A DNA stretch of 64,000 nt from Flintibacter faecis (lineage in GTDB: Bacteria; Bacillota; Clostridia; Oscillospirales; Oscillospiraceae). The stretch is from assembly GCF_014287875.1 (NCBI RefSeq), contig NZ_JACOPN010000004.1:1-64000 (forward strand), read 5' to 3'. The notes beneath the pieces are model-generated. The model worked only from the letters and a program-made list of their open reading frames with translations. It had not been told where the DNA came from and searched no databases. Of the stretch, positions 47,814 to 56,126 are shown piece by piece (positions within the stretch are counted from its first letter, which is position 1; every line of letters begins with the position of its first letter). A program made the position numbers and the translations under genes.

Positions 47814-49292
47814 GTGCAAGAGGGAAAAATCTATGAGGATATCGCCCTGCGGACGGAGGGCGACATCTACATCGGCGTTGTGGGGCCGGTCCGAACGGGA
47901 AAATCCACCTTCATCAAGCGCTTTATGGAGACGCTGGTCATCCCCAACATCGAAAACGTCTACCGCCGGGAGCGGGCCCGGGATGAGCTGCCCCAGAGCG
48001 GCTCCGGCCGGACCATTATGACGGCGGAGCCCAAGTTCGTCCCCGAGGAGGCCGCCAGCGTGACGGTGGAGGGGGGCGTGTCCTTCCGGGTGCGGCTGAT
48101 CGACTGCGTGGGCTATATGGTCACCGGGGCGGTGGGGCAGATGGAGGGGGAGCTGGAGCGGATGGTGACCACCCCCTGGTTCGACCACGAGATCCCCATG
48201 GCCGAGGCGGCGGAGGTGGGGACCCGGAAGGTCATCTCCGAGCACTCCACCATCGGCGTGGTGGTGACCACCGACGGCACCGTCACCGACATCCCCCGGG
48301 AGGACTATCAGCAGGCGGAGGAGCGGGCCATTCAGGAGTTGAAGGAGCTGGGCAAGCCCTTTGTGGTGGTGCTCAACTCCGCCCAGCCCGCCTCTGACCG
48401 GGCCCAGGCCATCCGGGCGGACATCGCCCAGCGGTATGACGTGACTTGCATCGCCGTGAATTGCCTGGAGCTGGGCGGGGAGGAAATCTGCCAGCTGCTG
48501 AAAAGCGTGCTGTATGAGTTCCCGCTGAAGGAGCTGGACCTGTTCCTGCCCCCCTGGGTGGATGCTCTGCCCCAGGAACACCCCATCAAGGCGGCGGTGT
48601 TCGCCGCCATCCGGGAGGGGGCGGAGCAGCTGCGGCGCATCCGGGACGCGGAGCGGGCGGTGGCCGGGTTCGAGCGCTGCGAGGCAGTGAGCCGGGCCAG
48701 TCTCACCGGGGTGGACCTGGGCTCTGGCGTGGCCCAGGGGGAGCTGGAGCTGCCCCGGACCCTGTTTTACGACACCCTGTCTCAGCAGTCCGGCTTCCCC
48801 GTGGGGGACGACGGGGACCTGATGGCCCTGCTCACCCGGCTGGCTGGGGTGCAGGCGGCCTATGACAAGGTGGCCGAAGCCCTGCGGGAGGTGGAGGAGA
48901 CGGGCTATGGCATCGTGGTACCCACCATCGACTCCCTCACCCTGGAGGAGCCGGAGATCGTCCGCCAGGGGGGACGCTATGGGGTGCGTCTGCGGGCCAG
49001 CGGCAGCTCCATCCATATGATCCGGGCGGACATCCAGACGGAGGTGTCCCCCATCGTGGGCGGGGAGAAGCAGAGCGAGGACATGATCCGCTATCTGCTT
49101 CAGGAGTATGAGGGGGACTCCAGCAAAATTTGGGAGGCCAATATCTTCGGCAAGTCCCTCCACGAGCTGGTGAACGAGGATCTGAACGCCAAGCTCAAGC
49201 GGATGCCCCAGGATGCCAGGGAGAAGCTGCGGGAGACCCTCCAGCGCATCATCAACGAGGGCTCCGGCGGGCTCATCTGCATTATTCTGTAA
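47814..49292 (+). CDS. spoIVA: Stage IV sporulation protein A
   Basis: A 492-residue ATPase that polymerises on the forespore as the base of the spore coat. The N-terminal nucleotide-binding fold has Walker A GPVRTGKSTFIKRF near residue 24 and RLIDCVGYMVTGA as switch region; the C-terminal domain ends in EGSGGLICIIL, the tail contacted by SpoVM. Length equals that of B. subtilis SpoIVA. GTG start at 47814 follows AAGGAGGAATC. Confidence 0.97.
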   Translation: MQEGKIYEDIALRTEGDIYIGVVGPVRTGKSTFIKRFMETLVIPNIENVYRRERARDELPQSGSGRTIMTAEPKFVPEEAASVTVEGGVSFRVRLIDCVGYMVTGAVGQMEGELERMVTTPWFDHEIPMAEAAEVGTRKVISEHSTIGVVVTTDGTVTDIPREDYQQAEERAIQELKELGKPFVVVLNSAQPASDRAQAIRADIAQRYDVTCIAVNCLELGGEEICQLLKSVLYEFPLKELDLFLPPWVDALPQEHPIKAAVFAAIREGAEQLRRIRDAERAVAGFERCEAVSRASLTGVDLGSGVAQGELELPRTLFYDTLSQQSGFPVGDDGDLMALLTRLAGVQAAYDKVAEALREVEETGYGIVVPTIDSLTLEEPEIVRQGGRYGVRLRASGSSIHMIRADIQTEVSPIVGGEKQSEDMIRYLLQEYEGDSSKIWEANIFGKSLHELVNEDLNAKLKRMPQDAREKLRETLQRIINEGSGGLICIIL

Positions 49293-49359
49293 AAACAGGG
49301 GCAAAACAGGGGGCCAAAGGGGGCGTTTTTCCCAAAAGCGAAGTTTTTGGAATTTTCCA

Positions 49360-49388
49360 TTGAAAAATACCGGAGGATAGGATATACT
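49360..49388 (+). promoter_or_regulatory. Promoter of the DUF1858 gene
   Basis: TTGAAA (49360-49365), 17-base spacer, TATACT (49383-49388). Confidence 0.75.
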
Positions 49389-49421
49389 AAAGCTAACCAT
49401 TATGAATGGAGGAATCCCCAC

Positions 49422-49628
49422 ATGACCATTACCAAAGACACCATCATCGGTGATATCCTGACCATCGCCCCCCAGACTGCCCCCCTGTTCATGAACATCG
49501 GGATGCACTGCCTGGGCTGCCCCGCCTCCCGGGGCGAGACGGTGGAGCAGGCCTGCATGGTCCACGGCGTGGACCCCGACGACCTGCTGGCGAAGGTCAA
49601 CGAGATGATCGCCGCCGCAGAAGGCTAA
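49422..49628 (+). CDS. DUF1858 domain protein
   Basis: A 68-residue protein made of a single DUF1858 domain: TIGDIL-like start, then MNIGMHCLGCPASRGETVEQA with the conserved Cys-x-x-Cys. Stand-alone DUF1858 proteins are common in anaerobes, where they are thought to bind a redox or metal cofactor; the role is unproven. It has its own promoter and terminator. ATG at 49422 follows TGGAGGA. Confidence 0.88.
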   Translation: MTITKDTIIGDILTIAPQTAPLFMNIGMHCLGCPASRGETVEQACMVHGVDPDDLLAKVNEMIAAAEG

Positions 49629-49648
49629 AAAAGGCTGCACGAAAAGAC

Positions 49649-49677
49649 GGGGGCGGACGTTCCGCCCCTGTTTTTTT
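49649..49677 (+). terminator. Terminator after the DUF1858 gene
   Basis: GGGGGCGGA pairs with TCCGCCCC (49661-49668), loop CGT, followed by TGTTTTTTT. Confidence 0.88.
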
Positions 49678-49730
49678 CTGCCCCGGTTGCGATGATCCGG
49701 GGAGGCCGAGCTTATGACAGGGAGGAGCCC

Positions 49731-50438
49731 ATGAACAAAAAAATCGAACTGTCCCCCCGGCTGCGCATGGTGGCCGGACTGGTGCCCCCTGGCAGCCGCC
49801 TGGCCGATATCGGCACCGACCACGCCTATCTCCCCGCCGCCCTCATTCAGGAGGGGACCATCCCCGCCGCCATCGCCGCCGACCTGCGCCAGGGGCCGCT
49901 GAACCGGGCCAAGGCCACCGCGCGGGAGTGCGGGCTTACCGGCCGGGTGACCTTTCGCCTGTGCAGCGGGCTGGAGGGGGTCCGCCCCGACGAGGTGGAT
50001 GCCGTGGCCATTGCGGGTATGGGCGGGGAGACCATCGCCGACATCCTCGCCGCCGCCCCCTGGACCCGTGAGCGGGACGTGCCCCTGGTGCTCCAGCCCA
50101 TGTCCTCTATGGACGATCTGCGCCTGTGGATGGAGCGGCACGGCTATACCATCGTGAAAGAGGAACTGGCCCGGGAGGGGGAGACTCTCTACACCGCCCT
50201 GCTGGTGCGCTCCGGGGCCATGGTTCCCCTGACGGCGGCAGAGCGGCTGGCGGGAAAGAATACCAATCACCCCCTGCGGGGCGCCTGGCTGGACCGGTGG
50301 CTGGACAAGACAGACCGGGCTTTGACCGGTCTGGCCCGGGCCCAGAAGCCGGCGGTAGCGGCGCGTCTGGAAGAGCTGAAACAGATGCAGACCGAGCTTA
50401 GTGAGATGAAAAAGGAGTGGGAAGCATGGCAACGGTAA
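49731..50438 (+). CDS. trmK: tRNA (adenine(22)-N1)-methyltransferase
   Basis: A 235-residue methyltransferase with SAM-binding LADIGTDHAYLPAAL near residue 25, the family motif IAGMGGETI near 95 and LQPMSSMDDLRLWM near 120. TrmK methylates A22 of tRNAs with a long variable arm in Firmicutes. It overlaps the Nif3-like gene by 13 bases, a conserved neighbourhood. ATG at 49731 follows GGGAGGAG. Confidence 0.9.
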   Translation: MNKKIELSPRLRMVAGLVPPGSRLADIGTDHAYLPAALIQEGTIPAAIAADLRQGPLNRAKATARECGLTGRVTFRLCSGLEGVRPDEVDAVAIAGMGGETIADILAAAPWTRERDVPLVLQPMSSMDDLRLWMERHGYTIVKEELAREGETLYTALLVRSGAMVPLTAAERLAGKNTNHPLRGAWLDRWLDKTDRALTGLARAQKPAVAARLEELKQMQTELSEMKKEWEAWQR

Positions 50439-51223
50439 ACGAGGTCTATGGCTTTTTGGACAAGCTGGCCCCCTTTGACCTTCAGATGGATTTTGACAAC
50501 GCCGGTTTTCTGGTGGGCCGGGGGGAGACCCAGGTCAAGCGCCTGCTGGTGGCCCTGGATATCACCCTGCCCGTGGTTCAGGAGGCGGCGGAGAAAGGCT
50601 GCCAGCTTGTCGTGTCCCACCACCCGGTGATCTTCCACCCGGTGAAGGCCCTCACCGATCAGAGCGCCACGGGCCGGGTGCTGCTGGCTCTGGCGGAGGG
50701 GCACATGGCCGCCATTTGCGCCCACACCAATCTGGACGCAGTGATGGAGGGGGTCAACTGCTGCCTGGCCCGGACGCTGGAGCTGAAAGATCTGGAGCAG
50801 CTCCACCAGGACGGCCTGGACCATGAGGGCCGCCCCTATGGCATCGGCCGGGTGGGCACGGCGCACCGGCCCGGCATGACGGCGGGGGAGTACGCCGCCT
50901 TTGTGAAGGAGAAGCTGGGGGCGGCCTCGGTGCGCTATGCCGACGGGGGAAGACCCGTCCGCCATGTGGCGGTGGGGGGCGGCTCCTGCGGCTCTATGCT
51001 CTGTGATGCGGCGGCCAGGGGCTGCGACACCTTCGTCACTGCCGACGTGAAGCACGACCAGTACATCCAGGCCCGGGCCATGGGCATCACCCTGATGGAT
51101 GCGGGACATTTTGCCACCGAGAACGTGGTGTGCGCCCCCCTGGCCGAAAAACTGGCCCGGGCATTCCCCGACATCCGGGTGGAATTGGCGCAGCAGAACC
51201 GGGAGCCCTATGGGGCGGTGTGA
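50426..51223 (+). CDS. Nif3-like dinuclear metal centre protein
   Basis: A 265-residue protein of the Nif3/YqfO family. Metal ligands are seen in LVVSHHPVIFH (His-His) near residue 68, ICAHTNLDA near 100, and the C-terminal DAGHFATEN near 230. The family forms toroidal hexamers; a GTP cyclohydrolase-like fold is known but function is uncertain. This short form lacks the PII-like insertion seen in some relatives. AAAGGAGTGG precedes the ATG at 50426. Confidence 0.9.
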   Translation: MATVNEVYGFLDKLAPFDLQMDFDNAGFLVGRGETQVKRLLVALDITLPVVQEAAEKGCQLVVSHHPVIFHPVKALTDQSATGRVLLALAEGHMAAICAHTNLDAVMEGVNCCLARTLELKDLEQLHQDGLDHEGRPYGIGRVGTAHRPGMTAGEYAAFVKEKLGAASVRYADGGRPVRHVAVGGGSCGSMLCDAAARGCDTFVTADVKHDQYIQARAMGITLMDAGHFATENVVCAPLAEKLARAFPDIRVELAQQNREPYGAV

Positions 51224-51261
51224 CCCCGAAAAAGTTTTGCGGAGAAAAAGGGAAAAATCGC

Positions 51262-51290
51262 TTGCAGAGGAGAAAATTCTGTGGTATAAT
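51262..51290 (+). promoter_or_regulatory. Promoter of rplS
   Basis: TTGCAG (51262-51267), 17-base spacer, TATAAT (51285-51290). Confidence 0.82.
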
Positions 51291-51387
51291 GCCAAAGTCT
51301 GAAAACGGGCGGTCCTCTGCTGGGGACCTGGGGAGGGCCCCGGGTCCATATCCCGCACGAACGCCTATATAACAGGAGGAAAAAATT
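51291..51387 (+). promoter_or_regulatory. Structured leader of rplS
   Basis: About 100 bases of untranslated leader with GC-rich pairing (GGTCC..., GGGGAC/GTCC and GGGCCC elements) ending in AACAGGAGG before the rplS start. Ribosomal protein L19 genes of Firmicutes often have a conserved leader RNA; whether this is one needs a covariance model search. Confidence 0.35.
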
Positions 51388-51729
51388 ATGGATCTGATGC
51401 AGGCTTTTACCGAGAAGTACAAGAAGGCTGAGCCCCCCGTTGTCGCCGTGGGCGACACCGTCCGCGTTCACCTGAAGGTCAAGGAAGGCAACCGTGAGCG
51501 TATCCAGGTGTTCGAGGGCACCGTGATCGCCAAGAAGCACGGCGGCATTGAGGAGACCTTCACCGTGCGCCGCGTCTCCTACGGCGTCGGCGTGGAGAAG
51601 GTGTTCCCCGTTCACGCTCCTTCCATCGAGAAGATCGAGCTGGTGCGCCACGGTAAGGTGCGCCGCGCCAAGCTGTACTACCTGCGCAACCGCGTGGGCA
51701 AGGCGGCCAAGGTGAAAGAGGCCCTGTAA
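51388..51729 (+). CDS. rplS: 50S ribosomal protein L19
   Basis: A 113-residue ribosomal protein with typical segments [32 protein letters not shown] and the C-terminal [19 protein letters not shown]19 lies at the 30S-50S interface. Codons such as CGT, GCT and AAG dominate, as expected of a highly expressed gene. ACAGGAGG lies 8 bases before the ATG. A terminator follows. Confidence 0.98.
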   Translation: MDLMQAFTEKYKKAEPPVVAVGDTVRVHLKVKEGNRERIQVFEGTVIAKKHGGIEETFTVRRVSYGVGVEKVFPVHAPSIEKIELVRHGKVRRAKLYYLRNRVGKAAKVKEAL

Positions 51730-51735
51730 TCCACC

Positions 51736-51770
51736 AGAAGGGAGCGGTGTTCAGCCGCTCCCTTCTTCTA
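51736..51770 (+). terminator. Terminator of rplS
   Basis: AGAAGGGAGCGG (51736-51747) pairs with CCGCTCCCTTCT (51755-51766), followed by TCTATATTT. Confidence 0.85.
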
Positions 51771-51816
51771 TATTTGATCAGCCCCCACATCGGGGCAGCA
51801 GAGAGGAGGAGGACCC

Positions 51817-52692
51817 TTGAACATTCAATGGTACCCCGGACACATGACCAAGACCCGCCGGCAGATCGAGGCGGACCTGAAAAACGTGGATATCGTGGTG
51901 GAGATCATCGATGCCCGCATCCCCGTATCCAGCCGGAACCCGGACATCGACAGCATCTGCGCCGGCAAGCCCCGGCTCATCGTCCTCAACCGGGCCGACC
52001 AGGCCGACCCCGCCCGGAACAAACAGTGGGCCGCCCTTTTCCGCAGTCAGGGCCACGCCGTGCTGGAGACGGACGCCAAAACGGGCAGCGGCGTGAACCA
52101 GTTCTCCGCCATCATTCAGAACGTGCTGAAGGATCAAATCGCCAAATGGCGGGAGAAGGGCCAGGTGGGCCGTCCGGTACGGGCCATGGTGGTGGGGGTG
52201 CCCAACGTGGGCAAGTCCACCTTCATCAACAAGGTAGCCCGGAAGAAATCCGCCAAGGCGGGGGACCGGCCCGGTGTCACCCGGGGCAAGCAGTGGGTAA
52301 ATGTGGACCAATCCCTGGACCTGCTGGACACCCCTGGCATCCTGTGGCCCAAGTTTGATGACCAGACCATCGGCATGAACCTGGCCTTTACCGGGGCGGT
52401 GAAGGACGACATCATGGACGTGGAGACCCTGGGCTGCCACATGATGGCCCTGCTGGCCGAGCGCTACCCCAAGGTGCTGACGGATAGCTATAAGCTCCCC
52501 GAAGTCCCCGCCCGAGAGGGGGAGGAGAACGACATCGCCTATGGCTATCGGCTCCTTCAGGCCTGCGCCCAGAAGCGGGGCATGCGCATCTCCGGCGGAG
52601 AATTCGACACCGAGCGTATGTCCCGGGTGCTGCTGGACGAGTATCGCGCTGGCAAGTTGGGACGCTTTACACTTGAGATACCCCAGGCCTAA
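51817..52692 (+). CDS. ylqF: Ribosome biogenesis GTPase RbgA (YlqF)
   Basis: A 291-residue circularly permuted GTPase: the G4 motif (LNRADQAD) and G5 come before G1 (GVPNVGKSTFINK, near residue 128) and G3 (DTPG). RbgA is needed for late 50S subunit assembly, and its position after rplS is conserved in Firmicutes. TTG start at 51817 follows GAGAGGAGGAGG. Confidence 0.95.
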   Translation: MNIQWYPGHMTKTRRQIEADLKNVDIVVEIIDARIPVSSRNPDIDSICAGKPRLIVLNRADQADPARNKQWAALFRSQGHAVLETDAKTGSGVNQFSAIIQNVLKDQIAKWREKGQVGRPVRAMVVGVPNVGKSTFINKVARKKSAKAGDRPGVTRGKQWVNVDQSLDLLDTPGILWPKFDDQTIGMNLAFTGAVKDDIMDVETLGCHMMALLAERYPKVLTDSYKLPEVPAREGEENDIAYGYRLLQACAQKRGMRISGGEFDTERMSRVLLDEYRAGKLGRFTLEIPQA

Positions 52693-52705
52693 GGAGGGAG
52701 ACACC

Positions 52706-53320
52706 GTGGAAGAGATCGACCTTTGGCAGTATGAGCGCCAGGCCCTGGGGGAGGGGCACGTCCACATCTGCGGCTGCGACGAGGCGGGGGCAGGGCCCCT
52801 GGCCGGTCCGGTGTACGCCGCGGCGGTGATCCTGCCCATGGGCGCGGATATCCCCGGACTGAACGACTCTAAAAAGCTGACGGAGAAGCGGCGGGAGGCC
52901 CTGTTCCCCGTCATTCAGACCACGGCCCTGGCCTGGTCGGTGGCCAGCATCTCCCCTCAAGAGATCGACGAGACCGACATCCTCACCGCCCGGATGCGGT
53001 GTATGCAGCTGGCCATCGACGGCCTGTCCCTTCCGGCGGATTTCGCCCTGGTGGACGGAAACCGGGACCACGGCAGGGGAGGGGGCGTGACTACGCCCCA
53101 CCGCTGCATTGTAAAGGGAGACAGCCTGTCGGCTTCTGTCGCGGCGGCATCCATTTTGGCCAAGGTGAGCCGGGACCACTTCATGCTGGAAATGGCGAAA
53201 GAATACCCCCAATACGCCTTTGAGCGCCACAAGGGCTATGGTACCAAGCTGCACTATGAGCGTCTGCGGGAATATGGGCCCAGCCCCATCCACCGCAGGA
53301 GCTTTTTGAAAAATCTATGA
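52706..53320 (+). CDS. rnhB: Ribonuclease HII
   Basis: A 204-residue nuclease that removes ribonucleotides from DNA. Active-site motif CGCDEAGAGPLAGPVYAAAV (Asp-Glu) near residue 25, LNDSKKLT, and Asp residues in ALVDGNRD and AKVSRDHFM. GTG at 52706 follows AAGGAGGGAG; starting at an earlier codon would overlap rbgA. It overlaps the YraN gene by 4 bases. Confidence 0.95.
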   Translation: MEEIDLWQYERQALGEGHVHICGCDEAGAGPLAGPVYAAAVILPMGADIPGLNDSKKLTEKRREALFPVIQTTALAWSVASISPQEIDETDILTARMRCMQLAIDGLSLPADFALVDGNRDHGRGGGVTTPHRCIVKGDSLSASVAAASILAKVSRDHFMLEMAKEYPQYAFERHKGYGTKLHYERLREYGPSPIHRRSFLKNL

Positions 53321-53688
53321 GCGGACAGGCAAGCCGCCTGCTGGGGCGATGGGGGGAGGCCCTGGCGGCGGACCACCTGCGCCGGGCGGGCTATCAGCTC
53401 CTGGCGGCCAACTGGCGCAGCCGCTTTGGGGAGATCGACCTCATCGCCGCCGACCGGGAATACCTCTGCTTTGTGGAGGTGAAGCTGCGCAAAAGTGCGG
53501 CCTTCGGCGGGGCGGGGGAGTTTGTGGACCGGCGCAAGCAGGATAAGCTGCGCCTGACGGCGGAGCTCTATCTCAGTCAACACCCCACCCGGCTCCAGCC
53601 CCGGTTCGACGTGATCGAAATATACGCTCCCCAGGGGACGGACACAAAAGCGCCCCGTGTCCGCCACATAGAAAACGCCTTTTTCTGA
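53317..53688 (+). CDS. YraN/UPF0102 family nuclease-like protein
   Basis: A 123-residue protein with the UPF0102 core: GRWGEALAADHLRRAGYQLL, NWRSRFGEIDLIAAD and CFVEVKLRKS, a restriction-endonuclease-like fold with Glu-Asp-Lys residues. It is usually encoded after rnhB, as here. Function is uncertain; DNA recombination or uptake is suspected. Confidence 0.9.
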   Translation: MSGQASRLLGRWGEALAADHLRRAGYQLLAANWRSRFGEIDLIAADREYLCFVEVKLRKSAAFGGAGEFVDRRKQDKLRLTAELYLSQHPTRLQPRFDVIEIYAPQGTDTKAPRVRHIENAFF

Positions 53689-53722
53689 CGGAGGGTTTTG
53701 GGGGCTTTTTCCCGCCAATCTC

Positions 53723-53751
53723 TTGACCTTCCGCCGGGAAGCTGTCATAAT
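53723..53751 (+). promoter_or_regulatory. Promoter of threonine synthase
   Basis: TTGACC (53723-53728), 17-base spacer, CATAAT (53746-53751). Confidence 0.75.
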
Positions 53752-53813
53752 GGAGTATCGCCATTGCGATTCGTTTCTTGGCACAAGTTTCAAAATAGAT
53801 GGGAATGATCGAG

Positions 53814-55298
53814 ATGCAATATACCAGTACCAGAGATTCGTCTGTCCGCTTCACCGCCTCCCAGGCCATCACCCAGGGCCTGTCCGCTGACGGCGGTCTG
53901 CTGACCCCCTATTATATCCCCAAGCTGCCGGGCAACGCCCTGGACGAGCTGAAGGACATGCCTTATCAGGCCCGGGCCGTCTATGTGATGAAGCAGTTTT
54001 TGGAGGAGTTCACCGTGAAAGAACTCACCGACTTTGCTGCCGCCGCCTATGGCCCGGAGAAGTTTGATACTCCCGCCGTGGCCCCCGTCCACACCCTGAA
54101 TGAGAGCACCCACTGCCTGGAGCTGTGGCACGGCCCCACCTGCGCCTTCAAAGATATGGCTCTGCAGATGCTGCCCCACCTGCTCACCGCCTCCCTGACC
54201 AAGACGGAGGAGTTCCGCACCGTGTGCATCCTGGTGGCCACCTCCGGCGACACCGGCAAGGGCGCCTTGGAGGGCTTTAAGGATGTGAAGGGCACCCGTA
54301 TTCTGGTGTTCTATCCCAAGGACGGCGTGTCCGCCGTGCAGGAGCTGCAGATGGTCACCCAGGAGGGCGATAATGTGGGCGTGGCCTCCGTCATCGGCAA
54401 CTTTGACGATGCCCAGACCGGCGTGAAGCGCCTGTTCTCCGACGAGGCCCTGCGGGAGGAGCTGGACAAGCGGGGATTCTTCTTCTCCTCCGCCAACTCC
54501 ATCAACTGGGGCCGGGTGCTGCCCCAGATCGTCTACTATGTCTCCGCCTACTGCGACCTGCTGCGGGACGAGAAGATCCAGCCCGGCCAGGCCATCAACG
54601 TGTGTGTGCCCACGGGCAACTTCGGCAACATCCTGGCCGCCTACTATGCCCGGGAGATGGGGGTGCCCATTGACAAGCTCATCTGCGCCTCCAACAGCAA
54701 TAACGTCCTCACCGACTTTATCCGCACCGGCGTGTATGACCGCAACCGCCAGTTCTATAACACCGAGTCCCCCTCCATGGACATCCTGATCTCCTCCAAC
54801 CTGGAGCGGCTGCTGCTGACGCTGACCCAGGACGTGGACGAGGTGAAGGGCTATATGCAGCAGCTGAACGCCACCGGCCGCTATCAGGTCAGCGACAAGG
54901 TGAAGGAGAAGCTGCAGCAGCGCTTCTTCGGCTATTGCTGTGACGACGGCGAGACCGAGAAGGTCATCGGCCGCATCTATGCCAAGGACCGCTATCTGGT
55001 GGACCCCCACACCGCCGTGGCTTTCTCCGCCCTGGAGCAGTACCGCGCCGAGACGGGGGACGAGACCCCCTGTGTGGTGGTCTCCACCGCCAGCCCCTTC
55101 AAGTTCTGCGGCAGCGTCCTGTCCGCCCTGGGGGAGAAAAACATCGCCTCCGGCCTGGACGTGCTGGACCAGCTCTCCGAGAAGACCGGCCTGCCCGCTC
55201 CCGCCCCTCTGGCTGGGCTGCGTGGCAAGGAGATCCGCTTTACGACCACCGTGGAGAAGGCGCACATGGTGGATGCGGTGCTGTCCATGTTGGAGTGA
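53814..55298 (+). CDS. thrC: Threonine synthase
   Basis: A 494-residue PLP enzyme that converts O-phosphohomoserine to threonine. It begins MQYTSTRDSSVRFTASQAI, and the PLP lysine is in PTCAFKDMALQMLPH near residue 105; VATSGDTGKGALEGF and VCVPTGNFGNILAAYYAREM bind phosphate. ATGs at 53799 and 53805 are also in frame; none has a strong ribosome binding site, so the start is uncertain by a few codons. The downstream phosphoesterase gene starts 3 bases after the stop. Confidence 0.94.
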   Translation: MQYTSTRDSSVRFTASQAITQGLSADGGLLTPYYIPKLPGNALDELKDMPYQARAVYVMKQFLEEFTVKELTDFAAAAYGPEKFDTPAVAPVHTLNESTHCLELWHGPTCAFKDMALQMLPHLLTASLTKTEEFRTVCILVATSGDTGKGALEGFKDVKGTRILVFYPKDGVSAVQELQMVTQEGDNVGVASVIGNFDDAQTGVKRLFSDEALREELDKRGFFFSSANSINWGRVLPQIVYYVSAYCDLLRDEKIQPGQAINVCVPTGNFGNILAAYYAREMGVPIDKLICASNSNNVLTDFIRTGVYDRNRQFYNTESPSMDILISSNLERLLLTLTQDVDEVKGYMQQLNATGRYQVSDKVKEKLQQRFFGYCCDDGETEKVIGRIYAKDRYLVDPHTAVAFSALEQYRAETGDETPCVVVSTASPFKFCGSVLSALGEKNIASGLDVLDQLSEKTGLPAPAPLAGLRGKEIRFTTTVEKAHMVDAVLSMLE

Positions 55299-55301
55299 TC
55301 C

Positions 55302-55988
55302 ATGGCCCTCTATGCGATTGGAGACACCCATCTGTCCCTGACCAGCAACAAGCCAATGGACGTGTTCGGCGGCGGCTGGGCCGGGTATGTAGACAAGCTG
55401 CGCCAGGGTTTTGCCTGCGTCCGGCCGGAGGATACCGTGGTTTTGTGCGGCGACCTGTCCTGGGGCATGAGCCTGCAGGAGGCGAGGGAGGACTTTGCCT
55501 TTCTGGATGCCCTGCCCGGAAAAAAGCTGCTGATGAAGGGAAACCACGACTACTGGTGGACCACAGCGTCCAAGATGAACCAGTTTTTTCAGGAGAACCA
55601 CTTTACCACCTTTGAGATCCTGCACAACAACTGCTGCCTCTATGGGGACGTGGCCCTGTGCGGCACCCGGGGGTGGTTCTATGAGGAGGACCGGGGGGAG
55701 CACAGCGCCAAGATCTTCAACCGGGAGCTGATCCGCCTGGAGACCTCTCTGAAGGCGGGGGGAGCGCGGGAGAAATTCTGTTTTCTCCACTATCCGCCCC
55801 TGTATCAGGGCTATCGCTGTCAGGAGATCATCGACCTGATGAAGCAGTATGGCGTGAAGCGCTGCTACTATGGCCATCTTCACGGCGGAAGCCACCGTCT
55901 GGCAGTGTCCGGGGACCGGGACGGGGTGGAATACCACCTGGTCGCCGCCGATTACCTGGGCTTCAAACCGGAATTGATCCTGCCCTGA
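55302..55988 (+). CDS. Metallophosphoesterase
   Basis: A 228-residue calcineurin-like phosphoesterase with all metal motifs: YAIGDTHLS, LCGDLSWG, KGNHDYWW, and YGHLHGGSH near the C-terminus. Substrate unknown. It is co-transcribed with thrC (3-base gap). Confidence 0.9.
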   Translation: MALYAIGDTHLSLTSNKPMDVFGGGWAGYVDKLRQGFACVRPEDTVVLCGDLSWGMSLQEAREDFAFLDALPGKKLLMKGNHDYWWTTASKMNQFFQENHFTTFEILHNNCCLYGDVALCGTRGWFYEEDRGEHSAKIFNRELIRLETSLKAGGAREKFCFLHYPPLYQGYRCQEIIDLMKQYGVKRCYYGHLHGGSHRLAVSGDRDGVEYHLVAADYLGFKPELILP

Positions 55989-56126
55989 TGAAAAAATTAT
56001 AGAAATTTCTAAAAAATAGTCTGGTCAAACCACAGGATATCTGATAGAATATCGTGGCGAAAGTAAAAAGGCGATGTCGTTCCGCTGTTGGAGCGTATGA
56101 CACGCCGACAGGAGGAATTTGACAAA

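Noticed and set aside
47745..50432. An 895-codon open frame on the minus strand
   Set aside because: It is antisense to spoIVA, DUF1858 and trmK, all with clear family motifs; low-complexity His/Gly/Gln-rich product.
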